64,000 nucleotides of DNA from Ampullaceana balthica (taxonomy: Eukaryota; Mollusca; Gastropoda; Lymnaeidae), in contig CALYLW010000040.1 in the NCBI GenBank assembly GCA_944989445.1, positions 20,867 to 84,866 of the forward strand, written 5' to 3'. Below are positions 1 to 11,735 of the stretch, piece after piece; positions within the stretch are counted from its first letter, which is position 1; every line of letters begins with the position of its first letter. Under the pieces are notes generated by a model. It worked only from the letters and a program-made list of their open reading frames with translations. It had not been told where the DNA came from and did no database searches. The position numbers and the translations under genes were made by a program.

Positions 1-254
1 TTAAAACAAACACTCAAATCAAGACAAGACTTTTAGATTCTTTTTTTTTAACCTTTTTTTCATGATTTTTTTAGGATTTGTACAATATGCTTCCAATCTC
101 CATAACCATCGTTTGATAAAAAAGATGTAGCCATTGCAAAAAGTTTGCACCATAGGCAAAAAAAAATAATCTTTAGTTACATTATGCACCAAACATTTCT
201 GGTAATTTTCTCTCCATTGCAAAGATGTCTTAAATCGCACGTATCATTTGGGAA

Positions 255-785
255 ATCAAAGTTAAACCCTTTTGTAAGGTGCGCCGGTCTAAGTCGTAAC
301 AATGTGGGGCAGTGAATGAAATATGTCCCCGGGCTCCAAGGTACAGGGGCGCAAAAATGAGGGTTACAAACGTTATATCATAGTAAAATTAGGTCAATCA
401 ACTTTAAGTTTCAAAATTTACGGCGGTCGATCTTTTTTATATCGTTCTTGTTTCAGTGACTTAGCATGCACAACACGCCTAGTGTAGATCATAGCGCACC
501 GGAAGACAATACAAGTTCAGATATTTATTATTAACAAGGGGCGCTTATTAAAAGTAACCATACAGTCACCGGAATAAAAAAAATCGAAAATTTATTGTAT
601 TGTTTTTCATTTCAATGAGCCAGTATTTGAAAGTTCTGTCAAGGCGTAAATAGTTAAACCCGTTTATGATGCGCGCTGGTAGGAGTCGTAAAATTGTTAT
701 GTTTAACAGTGAGGACAGTCTCCAGGCGCCCAGGTACAGTGGCGCCAAAATGAGGCTCATTATAACGTTACATTATAGTGAAATT
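255..785 (+). repeat. Diverged direct duplication of a ~140-bp segment
   Basis: Two related segments lie at about 255-395 and 645-785. Both share, in order, a GTTAAACCC-like start, a gcgc-rich middle, an ACAGKGGCGC block and a tail resembling TATAGTGAAATT. They look like old copies of one dispersed repeat. No coding potential was recognised. Confidence 0.5.
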
Positions 786-844
786 TCTTAATTAGGAACG
801 GTCGGGAGCAACAATTTTATAGTTTTTCCCCTCGCGCAAAATAT

Positions 845-860
845 CCTAGCTACACCACTG
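845..860 (-). mobile_element. Solo hAT-like terminal inverted repeat
   Basis: The sequence CCTAGCTACACCACTG reads in reverse as CAGTGGTGTAGCTAGG, a typical hAT end. No convincing partner end or 8-bp target duplication was found nearby, so it is treated as a relic. The following ~420 bases up to the first minisatellite hold nothing recognisable. Confidence 0.3.
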
Positions 861-1284
861 GCACCGGAGACGAACGGTATAACCACTTGTTATGAAGCTC
901 ACTGCGACCAGGGTTTAAATCGAATTTTTCTTTATAATATAATATTTATTAATCGTGTATTATTTAAAGGCATTTTGTTATAAAATACTATGTAAAAAAG
1001 GATTTATGGACTCATTTTTGGGACTCGTTTTTAAATTTCATTTATTTTTCATAGCGTTCCTCTGCATTTCCATAAAAAGGAATTTTGCGCCCCCTTTTTA
1101 TTTTACTCCGTGCATTTGCACGGAAAGACGGAGTCCTAGTTGGCCCTGGATATAAGAAGATTCATTTGTTTAAATATCCCACACTGAAGTAATCACAGTC
1201 CATGTTTGTCAACACTGCTGTACCGAACAAACCACGAATTGATATATCATCCGCATGTTCCCAAACACCACAATATTGCACTCC

Positions 1285-1678
1285 CCAATTCCACATATGA
1301 CCACACTACCCACATATGACCACACTACCCACATTTTACCACACACCACAAACCCACATATGACCACACTACCCACATGTTACCACACACCACAATATTG
1401 CACACCCCAAATCCACATATGACCACACTACCCACATGTTACCACACACCACAATAATGTACACCCCAAATCCACATATGACCACACTACCCACATGTTA
1501 CCACACACCACAATATTGCACACCCCAAATCCACATATGACCACACTACCCACATGTTACCACACACCACAATAATGCACACCCCAAATCCACATATGAC
1601 CACACTACCCACATGTTACCACACACCACAATAATGTACACCCCCAAATCCACATATGACCACACTACCCACATGTTT
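1285..1678. repeat. 59-bp tandem repeat (about 6.5 copies)
   Basis: The block CCACATATGACCACACTACC recurs at 1354, 1413 and 1472 and onward with a 59-base spacing. Copies differ mainly at an ATATTG/ATAATG position. Strand composition is strongly skewed (C and A against G and T). Confidence 0.9.
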
Positions 1679-1984
1679 TCATATCAACAAACATGTCCAT
1701 TTATGTAAATGCATCCATCAATAAACATAAAAAACAAACACACAAACAATAATAATATACAAAAGCCAAACAATTCATTTCTACATGTTTATTTTGACTA
1801 AAAAATCAGACACAGGTGATCTAAAATGTTATTCAATAAAATTAAATGTTTGAAACACTAACGAAATATTTTCTTTTAAAGAAATAAAAATAAAATATAA
1901 CATATGATACAACAATGTCCAAATGTAAACGAAAAGAAAGTGTTAAAATATAACAAGAAATTCTAATACTATTACAAGATTTTA

Positions 1985-2568
1985 CATGTTTGTTGGTGGT
2001 GTGGCTGCCGTTATGGAATGTGAGAGTGTACATGATGTGTGTTGTTGGTGGTGTGGGTTCCAATATGAAAGGTGAGAGTGTACATGAGGCGTGTTGATGA
2101 TGGTGTGTGTGCCAATATGGAAGGTGAGAGTGTACATGATGTGTGTTGTTGGTGGTGTGGGTTCCAATATGAAAGGTGAGATTGTACATGATGTGTGTTG
2201 TTGGTGGTGTGGGTTCCAATATGAAAGGTGAGAGTGTACATGAGGCGTGTTGTTGATGGTGTGTGTGCCAATATGGAAGGTGAGAGTGTACATGATGTGT
2301 GTTGTTGGTGGTGTGGGTTCCAATATGAAAGGTGAGATTGTACATGATGTGTGTTGTTGGTGGTGTGGGTTCCAATATGAAAGGTGAGAGTGTACATGAG
2401 GCGTGTTGTTGGTGGTGTGGGTGCCGATATGGAAGGTGAGAGTGTACATGAGGCATGTTGTTGGTGGTGTGGGTGATGATATGGAAGGTGAGAGTGTACA
2501 TGAGGCGTGTGGTTGGTGGTGTGAGTGCCGATATGGAAGGTGAGAGTGTACATGAGGCGTGTTGTTGG
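1985..2568. repeat. 52-bp tandem repeat (about 11 copies)
   Basis: The motif GGTGAGAGTGTACATGA recurs every 52 bases, for example near 2021, 2073, 2125 and 2177. Because 52 is not a multiple of three, each reverse-strand frame stays open by rotation. The resulting His/Thr-rich open frames of 155-219 codons are artefacts of the repeat. Confidence 0.9.
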
Positions 2569-2719
2569 TGGCGATAATTTGATGTATTAGACTCTAATAC
2601 AACTTTAAAAACATGATTATGTTTAGATAGTCACAGTTTCAATAAGAACTTGCTGTAATAAATAAAGAACAAAAGATATAGTGTTATTAATACATTAGAT
2701 GGAATTGTGGGAGATAGGG

Positions 2720-3440
2720 GTGCCAAAAATTAAGCTTGGGGCGCACATGGGGCGTTAAAATGGCTGTTATCAATGACAAGAAATAATAGTTTATACAAGT
2801 TATATAAAAAGTCGCTGACTTATTTTTTTTAAAATGTATTTGACTTATTTGATTATTTTTTATTAACAAAAAATAGTTGGAGGTGGGCGTGAAATACTGG
2901 TACTGGGGGCGCACATGGGGCGTGATAGACTGGGGCGCAAAAGGGGCGTGATAGACTGGGGGCGCACATGGGCGTGATAGACTGGGGGCGCACACGCGGC
3001 GTGATAGACTGGGGGCGCACATGGGGTGTGATAGACTGTGTTGTATTTTATAGTCATTAACATTTGGTACAAGTTTTTAAAAAATAGATTTTAAAACAAA
3101 ATATTTATTTGATATTAACAGTTTATAAGTACATGAAATGGGTAAATTAAGGGTAAGGGATCCGACACTGATGGTAGGGGTGCCGACTTTGTTGTTGGGG
3201 GCACTGACAATGGTAGTGAGGTGGATGCATTAAATGTGGTAGTGGTCAAGCTTTATTAAACTAGTGTCCATTTGATAACAGTTTGTATCAAGTCAAAATG
3301 TAAACAATAAAAACAGTTTCTAGTAATAATTCATAAGTACCACTGGGAAGGTAGGATGGAGGGTATAGGGTTTTTAGGGTTTTAAGCAGGGGTGCCGCAC
3401 CTGGTCTGGTTGGGCGCACATGGGGCGGTTGTGTTGAGGT
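2720..3440. repeat. 27-28-bp repeat and related GGGGCGCACATGGGGCG copies
   Basis: Five near-tandem copies of a unit with GGGGGCGCACATGGGGCGTG lie between about 2901 and 3037. Single related copies lie near 2738 and 3412. The rest is AT-rich filler. The hAT-like end CAGGGGTGCCGC near 3387 hints that the family may be transposon-derived, but no boundaries could be set. Confidence 0.6.
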
Positions 3441-3785
3441 GTGGTTGTGGTGGACATTGGTTGTTGTTGGTGTTGTTTTGTGGGTCTATCGTTGTTGTTG
3501 TTTGTTGATGTGTGAGTTATGGGTATTAGGTGTTGGTTGTTGGTTGGTTGTTGGTTTGTTGTGTACCTTTTTAGATTGTGTGTGTTGGTGGTTGGTTTTT
3601 TTTTTGTCATTTTGTGGTGTGTGTGTTTTGGTGTTTGTTGTTGTTTTTGTTTGTTTGGTTTTGTTGGTGCGTTTGTGTGGGTGGTGTACATGGCGGCGTG
3701 GTAGGTGGGGAGCTGGGAAGGCGGGGGGGAGTGGGTTTGTTGTCTATTACAAACAATCAACTGTTTGTTGGTGTTTTTAGTTGTG
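3436..3785. repeat. GT-rich low-complexity tract
   Basis: This stretch is almost purely T and G on the + strand (TTGTTGTTGGT-type runs). It keeps several frames open on both strands, giving Val/Leu/Cys/Trp-rich or Asn/Thr/Gln-rich peptides. I read these as composition artefacts. The following stretch to about 4180 includes a C-run at 3900-3923 and no recognisable gene. Confidence 0.7.
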
Positions 3786-4181
3786 TGATTTTGTGATGAT
3801 GTTGTGTGATTACAAGTTAGTATTAAAGTATATAAAAAACACATATTATAAACATTTGTTTACATTATAAGATAATTAGCCACAGTCCCAACCCAGCCGC
3901 CCCCCCCCGCCCCCGCCCCCGCCACTCAAATTTTCTTCCCTCAGGGAGTGACGTATTTTTCCCCCACTGTGGACATGGTCAAAACACAAGCCAACATCAT
4001 ACCCAAGGTGGTGTGGACCAATATTAAGCCCCACTACTGCCTTGGACATTGTTGTTAATTTGTTACATGTTGTGTAGAGTGTACGTGTATTGGGTTGGTT
4101 CTATAATTCACCTCACACTTTTTTTGTGTAATCCTGTTCTATCCAGTGTCTTTTCCCTACCAGAGCTCTGTTTTTAGGACA

Positions 4182-4530
4182 TCATGTGGATCTGATTACA
4201 TCACTAATCAACTTGTCCTCTCTTCGGCCGCCATAATTCTGTTTACTTTCTTCAATAGATATTTCCTGTGTCTCACCATCTTGTTCAGTAAATCTAGTCA
4301 CATGTTTTGTCATTTTTTGTACCACTGCCCAACCGACACTGTCTTCCTTCAATGTCTTTGCTCTCTTACCCCCGTCCAGCCAATCAAGAGTGGACCAGTG
4401 ACGGGGAATGTGACTTTTTGGTATTATCTTTCTACAGAAGAACAAATCTAACGATGGTGTGTCTCGCCTCACGGTCACAAACACCACGTTGTGTCGGCCC
4501 CGTGGGCATCCCCTATTATCTCTATTGAAA
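4182..4530 (-). CDS. Unrecognised protein-like open frame (possible exon or TE fragment)
   Basis: On the - strand this frame is open for more than 110 codons and ends at a stop at 4182-4184. Its composition is balanced and rich in charged residues (pieces such as VVFVTVRRDTPS and GGKRAKTLKEDS), unlike the low-complexity frames around it. I do not recognise a family. No ATG, clear splice acceptor or donor was established. The piece could be an internal exon of a gene lost to repeats or a captured transposon fragment. Neighbouring DNA on both sides is repeat-rich. Confidence 0.25.
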
Positions 4531-5230
4531 TAGATTTTATAAAGTCTATACTTTCATTTAAATAGATTTAAAAATTAATTTCTAAGATGATTAATAAGAC
4601 ATATATAATATATATTTGTGTTGTCATAGAATGTGTAAAAACAAACATCTTATAGCTGACATCAACATTACAGAAAGTTGGATATAGAATGTTGGATACA
4701 ACAATGATAACCATTTAAATAGAACTGTCGTATGGTTAGAGATCAATAATCAAATTAGATTTACCATAGAACATATCTGATAGATCCTTGCTTTTTACAT
4801 TTGAGTGAGCAATCTGGATGTCATCTGTGTCATTTTGTTCTTGGCTTCGTTCTTTGAGATTAAATTTTATGATATAAATCAACTATGTTATAAATTAAGA
4901 CAATATTGAAAATGATTCATGCATTTCTCAAACATTTATCTCTCTCTATATATATATATAAGTATTTAAATTTCAAGCCAACTGGGACAATTGAAACTGT
5001 GTAAGAATGTTTTCATTATATATTGTACATCAAGCAAAAGTATATCAACCTATCATTACCTGAAAAAAAACTTGATTTATCATTTTTGTCACCCGTGCCA
5101 TCTTTGACATCTGGTTTTCTGTCACGTATGTCAAATTCAATTTGGGTGTTCTCTTGGCAATATTCTGAACAGGATAGTTATTAAATATATTCATAAAAGT
5201 AATATAATATCTCCTTGTTTTCTAGATTTT
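4531..5230. other. AT-rich intergenic DNA, nothing recognised
   Basis: The composition is AT-rich with scattered short TA runs (for example 4952-4962). No long open frame and no repeat family was identified. Confidence 0.5.
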
Positions 5231-5438
5231 TCTCCCATTTTTTCCTCTCCGTTTCTGTCTTCCTCTGTTGAACTCTCTGTCTCAATATATGTCTCTCTTT
5301 TACTCTTTTACACATTTTATATCTTTACGGCGCTTTCTCTCTCTCTCTCTCTCTCTCTTTGAAGCTGTCGCTCTCTCTCTCTCTCTTTCATGTCACTTTA
5401 TTTTCTCTCCCTCACACACATTATCCTTCCCTCCACCC

Positions 5439-5486
<48 letters not shown>

Positions 5487-5500
5487 ATATATATATATAG
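5231..5500. repeat. CT-rich tract followed by (TA)n microsatellite
   Basis: Repeated CTCTCT runs (5336-5390 and 5440-5452) pass directly into TATATA runs (5453-5500) interrupted by GTGTGTG. The 87-codon Ser/Leu-rich frame here is a by-product. Confidence 0.9.
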
Positions 5501-7255
5501 GAAAATTGTAACGAATTTCTATAAGTTATAGTATAACAAATTTATATTTTTTAAAAACATATATTAAAACTTTTATTAGCAACATTTTACCATTGTTTTG
5601 TAACTCATTGAGATTTTCTGTTACCGGGCCTGATTTAGTGTGAGCATTCTGAAAACAGAAATTAAAAAAAAAGTATTTAGAATTTAAAAAAAAATATATA
5701 TATATATTTTATGTTCATTAAAAAATAACACATTTCAGTTTATAGATCGCTTGATGCGGCGAGCCTGCGATAGAATGAATCGGCTCCTAAGAGTCCTAAA
5801 AAGAGAATGTCGATTTACAAGTTTATAGAATTTTTTGTTCGTATTTGTGCAAAATTTCGACAATGTGAGTACATAGGCGCAAGTGAAAATGGTCGTTTCA
5901 TTAAATTTTGTTAGTTTTAGCATACTATACTAACTGCAGCAGAAACAATTCAGTGAAATCGTATTAAGTGTTATAATTTCGCAAATAAATAATTAAAAAT
6001 AAATAAAAAACTGTATGTACACATTTTTAGACATCTGCTTATTTAAAATTAAAATTAAATAAAAACGTTAAATACGGTCAAAAGTGTTTCAAGTTAATGT
6101 CATCTTGTGAATTTCTTTCTTCGAATGACCAAAAGACTCGTCCGTCGTCTGCAATAATTATTTAATAACTGGGCGACTTCAATACTTAATATATACTACG
6201 ATTTCTGAGTATTTAAATTTCAACACTTCATTAAAACATCTTTATATTTATGCGTTTTAAAGTATTTTTAAAAAATCTAAAATAATTTAAAATGCATTTA
6301 TTCAAAATTTTGAAAAAAAATGTTAGTGATGTTTAATTACCGTTTATACATTAAAAAAACGACACCGAAACTTTATATTAATTATTTTAAAAAGTAATCG
6401 AACCAAACTGTGTATTATGTGATCTAAAACTAATAATTATGTAATGTAAAAAAACAGAATCAGGTAAAATTAGCGGACTTATACATTAAAAAATTCCTTT
6501 AGTGGATAGATTACTTTCAAGTAATATAATATTTTTTTAAAAAAAAGTAACATAAGATTTAAAACTTAAATGAAAATAACAGCATAAACTATTTTCATTA
6601 AATATGTATTTAATTATTGTATTTTATGTTTATTTGATTCCGAATTTTTGTTTTAGTTACTATGGATATATGACTAATATGACGCGCATGATTGTAAGCT
6701 AACACATGCGTATTAATAAATTATTTCAATTTATTAAATATTTTAAAAATATATTTTCATTTAATTGCACAAAAATAACGAAATGAATTAATCATGATAG
6801 TATTTCGGATGCGGTAATAGCTACTTTCAGTCTTCCTAGAATCTGGACTTAGTTTTAGAGTCGAAATCATACGTGATTTAATTTATTTTGAAGTCAGCAC
6901 TGTGAAGTGATGTGAAGAGTGCGAAACTCTGTAACTGTAATAGTAATAGTGTTACTTTAAAAATAAAACCAATAATGGAATATATTTAAAAAATTAAATT
7001 ACAACATTTTTAAGGTTTATACTTAATACATCGATACTGTAGAAAATATATCAACTATAGATGCTAAAGCCCTTTTAACTTTTGAGACTATTGACTATAC
7101 TATTGCCTATGCCGCCGTGGCCTATGTTAGTGTTAGTATGTATTAGTACTGTATATTTATTATAGTTATAGACTATAGACAATACTAATATAGACCACTG
7201 ATAAGTATCGAGCTATTACAGTTACATTATTGACAGAGCTTAAAATATTTTTATA
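5501..7255. other. AT-rich intergenic DNA, nothing recognised
   Basis: A long AT-rich stretch with no repeat boundaries or conserved coding sequence that I can recognise. A short 62-codon reverse frame at 5735-5923 resembles no known family. Confidence 0.5.
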
Positions 7256-7329
7256 GTTGGTATCAGGGGCGTCACTAGGGTTGGTGTCACCCGGGGCGGT
7301 AGCTCATGGTGTCACCCCTTCACGACTGA

Positions 7330-7500
7330 AGGGGCCGTCCATAAATGACGTCACGCGAGGTTGCCGATTTTTACCCCACCCTACCCCGGCGTCATACTTT
7401 GTCACAAAAACTTAGACCCCACACATTTTTTACGATATGACGTCACAAAGCTTTGACACCCCTCCCCCAAGCCGTATTTTCTCAAAAAAAATTAGCATGT
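7330..7500. mobile_element. Diverged GGGGCCGTCC MITE fragment inside the hAT
   Basis: The segment starts GGGGCCGTCCATAAATGACG and contains the TTTGTCACAAAAACTTAGAC and ATGACGTCACAAAG blocks seen in the better copies at 17.6 and 20.7 kb. The far end is degraded. It lies just inside the left end of the hAT. Confidence 0.5.
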
Positions 7501-7796
7501 TGCAAATTATTTTTTGTCATTTAAATATGTATTTAAGGTAAGTCTGCACTGTAATATCATAACACGATTAACGTCATTGAAAACGTAATGAAATAAATGG
7601 TTAAAAATCAAATATTTAAGTGGAACTTTTAATTAAAGTTTCGCGTTTTTGACGTGACGTTACATTTCTTAAACACCTCCCTTCTCGTACCACATCCTCA
7701 CAGATGCGTGGACCCCTCCCCCTATGGCGGATTAAAAGGGGGGTGCTGAACGGGCTAAAGCCCCCAATAATTTAAGGGCCCCCAAACTTTTTATGA

Positions 7797-8395
7797 ATTA
7801 TAGTGTATAATAAAGATGCAGGCCATTATATTTGTACGAATCCCTGAAAATGCCTTGGACTGTCATACGGCAATGCTGCAAATGAGTAGGAATAATAACG
7901 GAAACCAGGCTATTCTTCGTGAGAAGTGCATTGTAGCTCAATATGTGCCGTGCACAGCTCATTCCTTTAATTTGGTTGGGAAAAGAGCAGCAGGTTGTCC
8001 TACTGCGGTCAGATTTTTTTGTCTTCTGCAAAATCTTTATACCCGACTTGTTGCATCTACTCATCGTTGACAGGTACTTCAAAAACACATGAAATTGATA
8101 CATGCTAATAAAGCCTTGTCTGACACAAGATGGTCAGCCTGACATTATGCTGTAAGGTCTGTGAATAGCTCATACCATGAGAATATCGCAGCACTTGAAG
8201 AATTAGCAACAAATGAAAATCAGCCGCGTGACTGCCGACTTGAAGAAGAAGGATTTCTAAAGGAAGTTGAACAACTGGAAGTCGCTATTTTACTTGAAAT
8301 TTGGGAAACAATTTTAGAAAGGAAGTCTCTCATTGAGTTTGTTAAAAAAAAATAGCATTCTTAATTTTATTCATATGAAGACAAAGGAAATGAAA
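7797..8395 (+). pseudogene. hAT transposase remnant, ZMYM1-like, central part
   Basis: Translation shows the conserved order of this transposase group: VPCTAHSFNLVG near 7947-7982, then a LLQNLYTRLVASTHR-like block, then LSDTRWSA near 8116-8140, then a helical Glu-rich stretch. Stop codons interrupt the frame after STHR (about 8068) and after RWSA. The remnant lacks an N-terminal zinc finger and an intact catalytic core. It belongs to the hAT element whose ends are at 7264 and 10373. Confidence 0.7.
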
Positions 8396-8689
8396 AGTCC
8401 GTGGTAAAAACAGTGTAAACAATCTTCAATAATATCAAACAAAAAAGAAAGCGTCAGTTTGATAAAGGGACATCAACAAAACAGTATTCTCCTGGCGAAA
8501 AAAATTCAAGATTGAGGTATTTCTGGTAATCATTGACAAACTTTCTTAAGCCCTTAAACATTGGTAAGGTGCATATAAATACATCCATGAGAAATTTAGC
8601 TTTCTTACAAACCTAACTGAGCTCAGCACTTTTGCCACCCGATGGGCAGCAGCCAAATTAATAGAAGAACATTCAAGTGATTTCGAAGA

Positions 8690-9179
8690 AGGGGTCGGGT
8701 AAATCCGAAGCAACCGTTTCGCCCCCCTCAATTTACTAGCAACGCCATCGAGCGGTGCCGGTTTAGGGCCAGGAGCGCCAGTACGGATTAGCAAAAAGTG
8801 CCGCGAAGAATGCAATGGACGCCAGCTCTGAGGAAACCTTCCAGTGGGGGTTGCAACCCTAGGTAGGCCTTTGATGATCCCCCGGTCTGCGGCGGTCCTA
8901 AACATGGAGACCCATGTGCTTTGCCGGGATGGCGCCAAAGTGGTAGCGGCTCGTAGTAGGAAATTCCACCACCTCCTTGTGAGGGCAACTTAGTGGGAGG
9001 CATCTTCGACTGTATGTCCTGGATGCCCAGGTGGCCGCTTCAGAAGCGACCTCTTTTGGGGGGGGTTCCTCAGCTGTTACGTCCCTTTGGTGGCCAGATG
9101 GCTAAGGGGGTCTTCCGGGAAGATCCATAAAGAGCACTAGGCTCTGGGCTTCTGATTTTCTTCCACATGTAGGTTCATG
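8690..9179. mobile_element. Unclassified retroposon insertion (490 bp) with 14-bp target duplication
   Basis: The segment is bounded by the direct repeat AGTGATTTCGAAGA at 8676-8689 and 9180-9193. A perfect 14-bp duplication of this kind is typical of LINE-machinery (target-primed) insertion. The inserted DNA is much more GC-rich than the hAT around it. A reverse-strand frame of 130 codons (8546-8938) runs through it and beyond, but no protein family is recognised. There is no obvious poly-A tail. It may be a SINE or a LINE fragment of a family I do not recognise. Confidence 0.65.
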
Positions 9180-9329
9180 AGTGATTTCGAAGACTGCTGA
9201 CCTTCAGAATTAGTCAAATTTTCAGAACTCTTAAACAAGTTATTGTCCAACCCCAGGCTCAGGGTAAGGAAAAGGAATTAGCACAAAGCGAAAATAAAAA
9301 AACTTGCACAGAGCTAAAAATTTTGCTGC

Positions 9330-9620
9330 TTTTGAATGAGCTATATTTCACACAGTCCTTTACAAATGTACACATCGCACTTCGCATCTATCTTTCAATG
9401 ATGACATCAAACTGCAGCTGAGAGCGATCCTTTTCAAAGTTGAAAAGAATATATAATAAGTTAAAATTTGCATGGGACGAAAAAGGCTGAATATGCTCTC
9501 TCTAATGAGCATTGAAAAGGAACTTGTAAGTTTACTCAGCTTTATTGACTTGATTGAAAACTTCGCCATTTGAAAAATTCGCAAAAGAAAGTTGTAGGTT
9601 GAAATAATAATCATACATAT
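9330..9620 (+). pseudogene. hAT transposase remnant, C-terminal dimerisation region
   Basis: The + strand encodes an ERSFSKLKRIYNKLK-like block near 9421-9470. After a one-base frame change it encodes RLNMLSLMSIEKEL and a DLIENFA motif. This matches the order of the hAT C-terminal dimerisation domain (SERSFSKLK...RL..LALLSIEHE). A stop and the frame change make it nonfunctional. Confidence 0.65.
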
Positions 9621-10381
9621 TTTTCAATAATTTTTGTTATTTCAAATAGAGAAAAGAATTCGTTACCTCATGAATTTATTTTTTTTTAAATACGGAATAA
9701 CGCGTAATATTATTCTTTATGGGGGAGCGTTCGTAACCACGAAACAGCGTAAGTCGGGATGGGACCGTCGTAACCGAGGACTACCTGTATATAAACATGC
9801 ATATCTATGCTTTCACGCCTTAAATATATATATATAAAAAATATTAACTCAAAGACATTGAAATCACAATTTTCCTCAAGAAAACATCAACAAGGAAAAC
9901 CCAACTTTAGATATTTTTTTCTTTTGAGGGGGTGGTGATAAAAATCTTATTCCCCCCCACCCCACTGTGGTGGAGGGAGTCGTGAGGTGGGATTCGTTCA
10001 TGCTGTCGGTGTGTCCAAGCCCAAATGGCTTTATATCTTTTAAAACAGAAGACACTGCCTCTTACATTCCAGCCTTCTTTAAAGATCTCTCTGCTGCGAC
10101 TATTTCTTTTCTTTTTTCCTAATTTGTTTTAATGTTGTTCGTGTGTTGGGACTGTTTTATTTTTGCAAGTTAACTGCTATTTTTTTAATAAGAATTTTCG
10201 AGTTTAACATATATCATTGTATTTCTTAATTTCTTTCTAGATTTAAAAAATTGTCATCTCTTGTTTACTGACATAAAATCGTACACAGTAAAATTTTAGG
10301 CTCGGGTGTCACCCCCTGATGGGTGTCACCCGGGGCGGCCCGCCCCCCCGCCCCCCCCCTAGTGACGCCACTGGTTGGTAT

Positions 10382-11329
10382 AATGATAACATTACATTTT
10401 TATTTTTAAGATCTTCTAAGTCTAAGAATCAAGAACAAAGATTGTTATTTTGGCATTTAAATTATTAAATGTCAATGTGTTCAAATTATTATTTTTTTAA
10501 TATTTTTTAATTGCTTTTTTTGTCCTACTCCTATTTATAGTTTTAGTACTAAGGACATTAGCTTGGAAGTATTTATTAACACACTACAATAAACTGGGTT
10601 TTGTATCAATTTCATTAAATATTAATAATTAAACATAATATTATTCAATGCTAGGCCTTATTTTAGCATACATTTTTACATTTTTAAAAACAATACTTAT
10701 TTAAGAAAGAAAGAAATAATGTTGCCATGTTATTCTTATACACTAGCCAAAAGCTTACAAAATGAAAATTAATGTACACTGGTTGATTGCATTCATAGTA
10801 TTTATTTATTTAAAAATGAGGTCTAAAATATAAATTTTACATTTATTAACCTCACATAAATTGACATTGCTGCAACATGTATTGAAGTTTTTTAAATTAT
10901 AATTACACTTTTAGTTTTTTTGTTGTTTTTTTTGAAATTTAAAAAAATAAAATTCATTATAATTAATTATATGTATATCTTTAAAAAACTGTATAAACAC
11001 ACACAAATAATTTTGTTATCATTTTTATTCCTTTTCTTCTTATGAATACAGAGATATAAGGGAAAACAGGCAAATAAGTTTATTGTAAAATCATAAAATA
11101 ATTTTTATGTAATTCAGCTTAACTATTTTCTGATTGAGTTACTCATTTTTGCAATCTATGTTAGTATTGTTTGTAAAAATGTATTTTTATTTCTTTAAAA
11201 TTTTATTTATTTTGTATTAAGTTAATTTAAGCAAACACTTATATTCTGTTATATTTTTACAATGTCATTCTCTACTTAACGCTCAAATGACATGTATAAT
11301 ATTTTTAAAAAAAGTAATTTACATGTAAT
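10382..11329. other. AT-rich intergenic DNA, nothing recognised
   Basis: No coding sequence, repeat boundary or tandem structure could be supported here. Confidence 0.5.
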
Positions 11330-11735
11330 AACATTCTTTAGTCAGACTTAGTAGTCATTACACTTATCACTAAAATAACATTCAATAGTCAGACTTAGTC
11401 ATTACACTTATCACTAAAAGAACATTCATTATTCAGACTTAGTCATTACACTTATCACTAAAATAACATTCATTATTCAGACTTAGTCATTACACTTATC
11501 ACTAAAATAACATTCATTAGTCAGACTTAGTCATTACACTGATCACTAAAAGAACATTCATTATTCAGACTTAGGCATTACACTTATCACTAAAATAACA
11601 TTCATTATTCAGACTTAGTCATTACACTTATCACTAAAATAACATTCATTAGTCAGACTTAGTCAGTGCACTTATCACTAAAATAGCATTCATTAGTCAG
11701 ACTTAGTCAGTGCACTTATCACTAAAAGAATATTC
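11330..11735. repeat. 44-bp tandem repeat (about 9 copies)
   Basis: A unit containing CAGACTTAGTCATTACACTT and ATCACTAAAATAACATTCATT repeats with 44-base spacing, for example at 11390 and 11434. The first copy has an extra 3 bases, and the last two carry an AGTCAGTGCA variant. That is consistent with array growth from one end. Confidence 0.9.

Larger units (their letters stand above)
7264..10373 (+). mobile_element. hAT-superfamily DNA transposon, decayed, exact ends
   Basis: The element begins CAGGGGCGTCACTAGGG and ends CCCTAGTGACGCCACTG, which are inverted copies of each other. It is flanked by a perfect 8-bp duplication GTTGGTAT at 7256-7263 and 10374-10381. An 8-bp target duplication and CAG...CTG ends are hallmarks of hAT elements. 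A second subterminal inverted motif, GGTGTCACCCGGGGCGG, occurs at both ends. Inside are two blocks of decayed transposase related to ZMYM1-type hAT proteins, and a separate retroposon insertion at 8690-9179. The element is 3110 bp including that insertion. It cannot encode an intact transposase. Confidence 0.88.

Noticed and set aside
454..860. A ~407-bp hAT element with CAGTGACTTAGC as left end
   Set aside because: The left end matches the right TIR poorly and no 8-bp target duplication is present.
1842..2553. His/Thr-rich reverse reading frames of 155-219 codons
   Set aside because: They translate a 52-bp tandem repeat in rotating frames and have no unique domain or start context.
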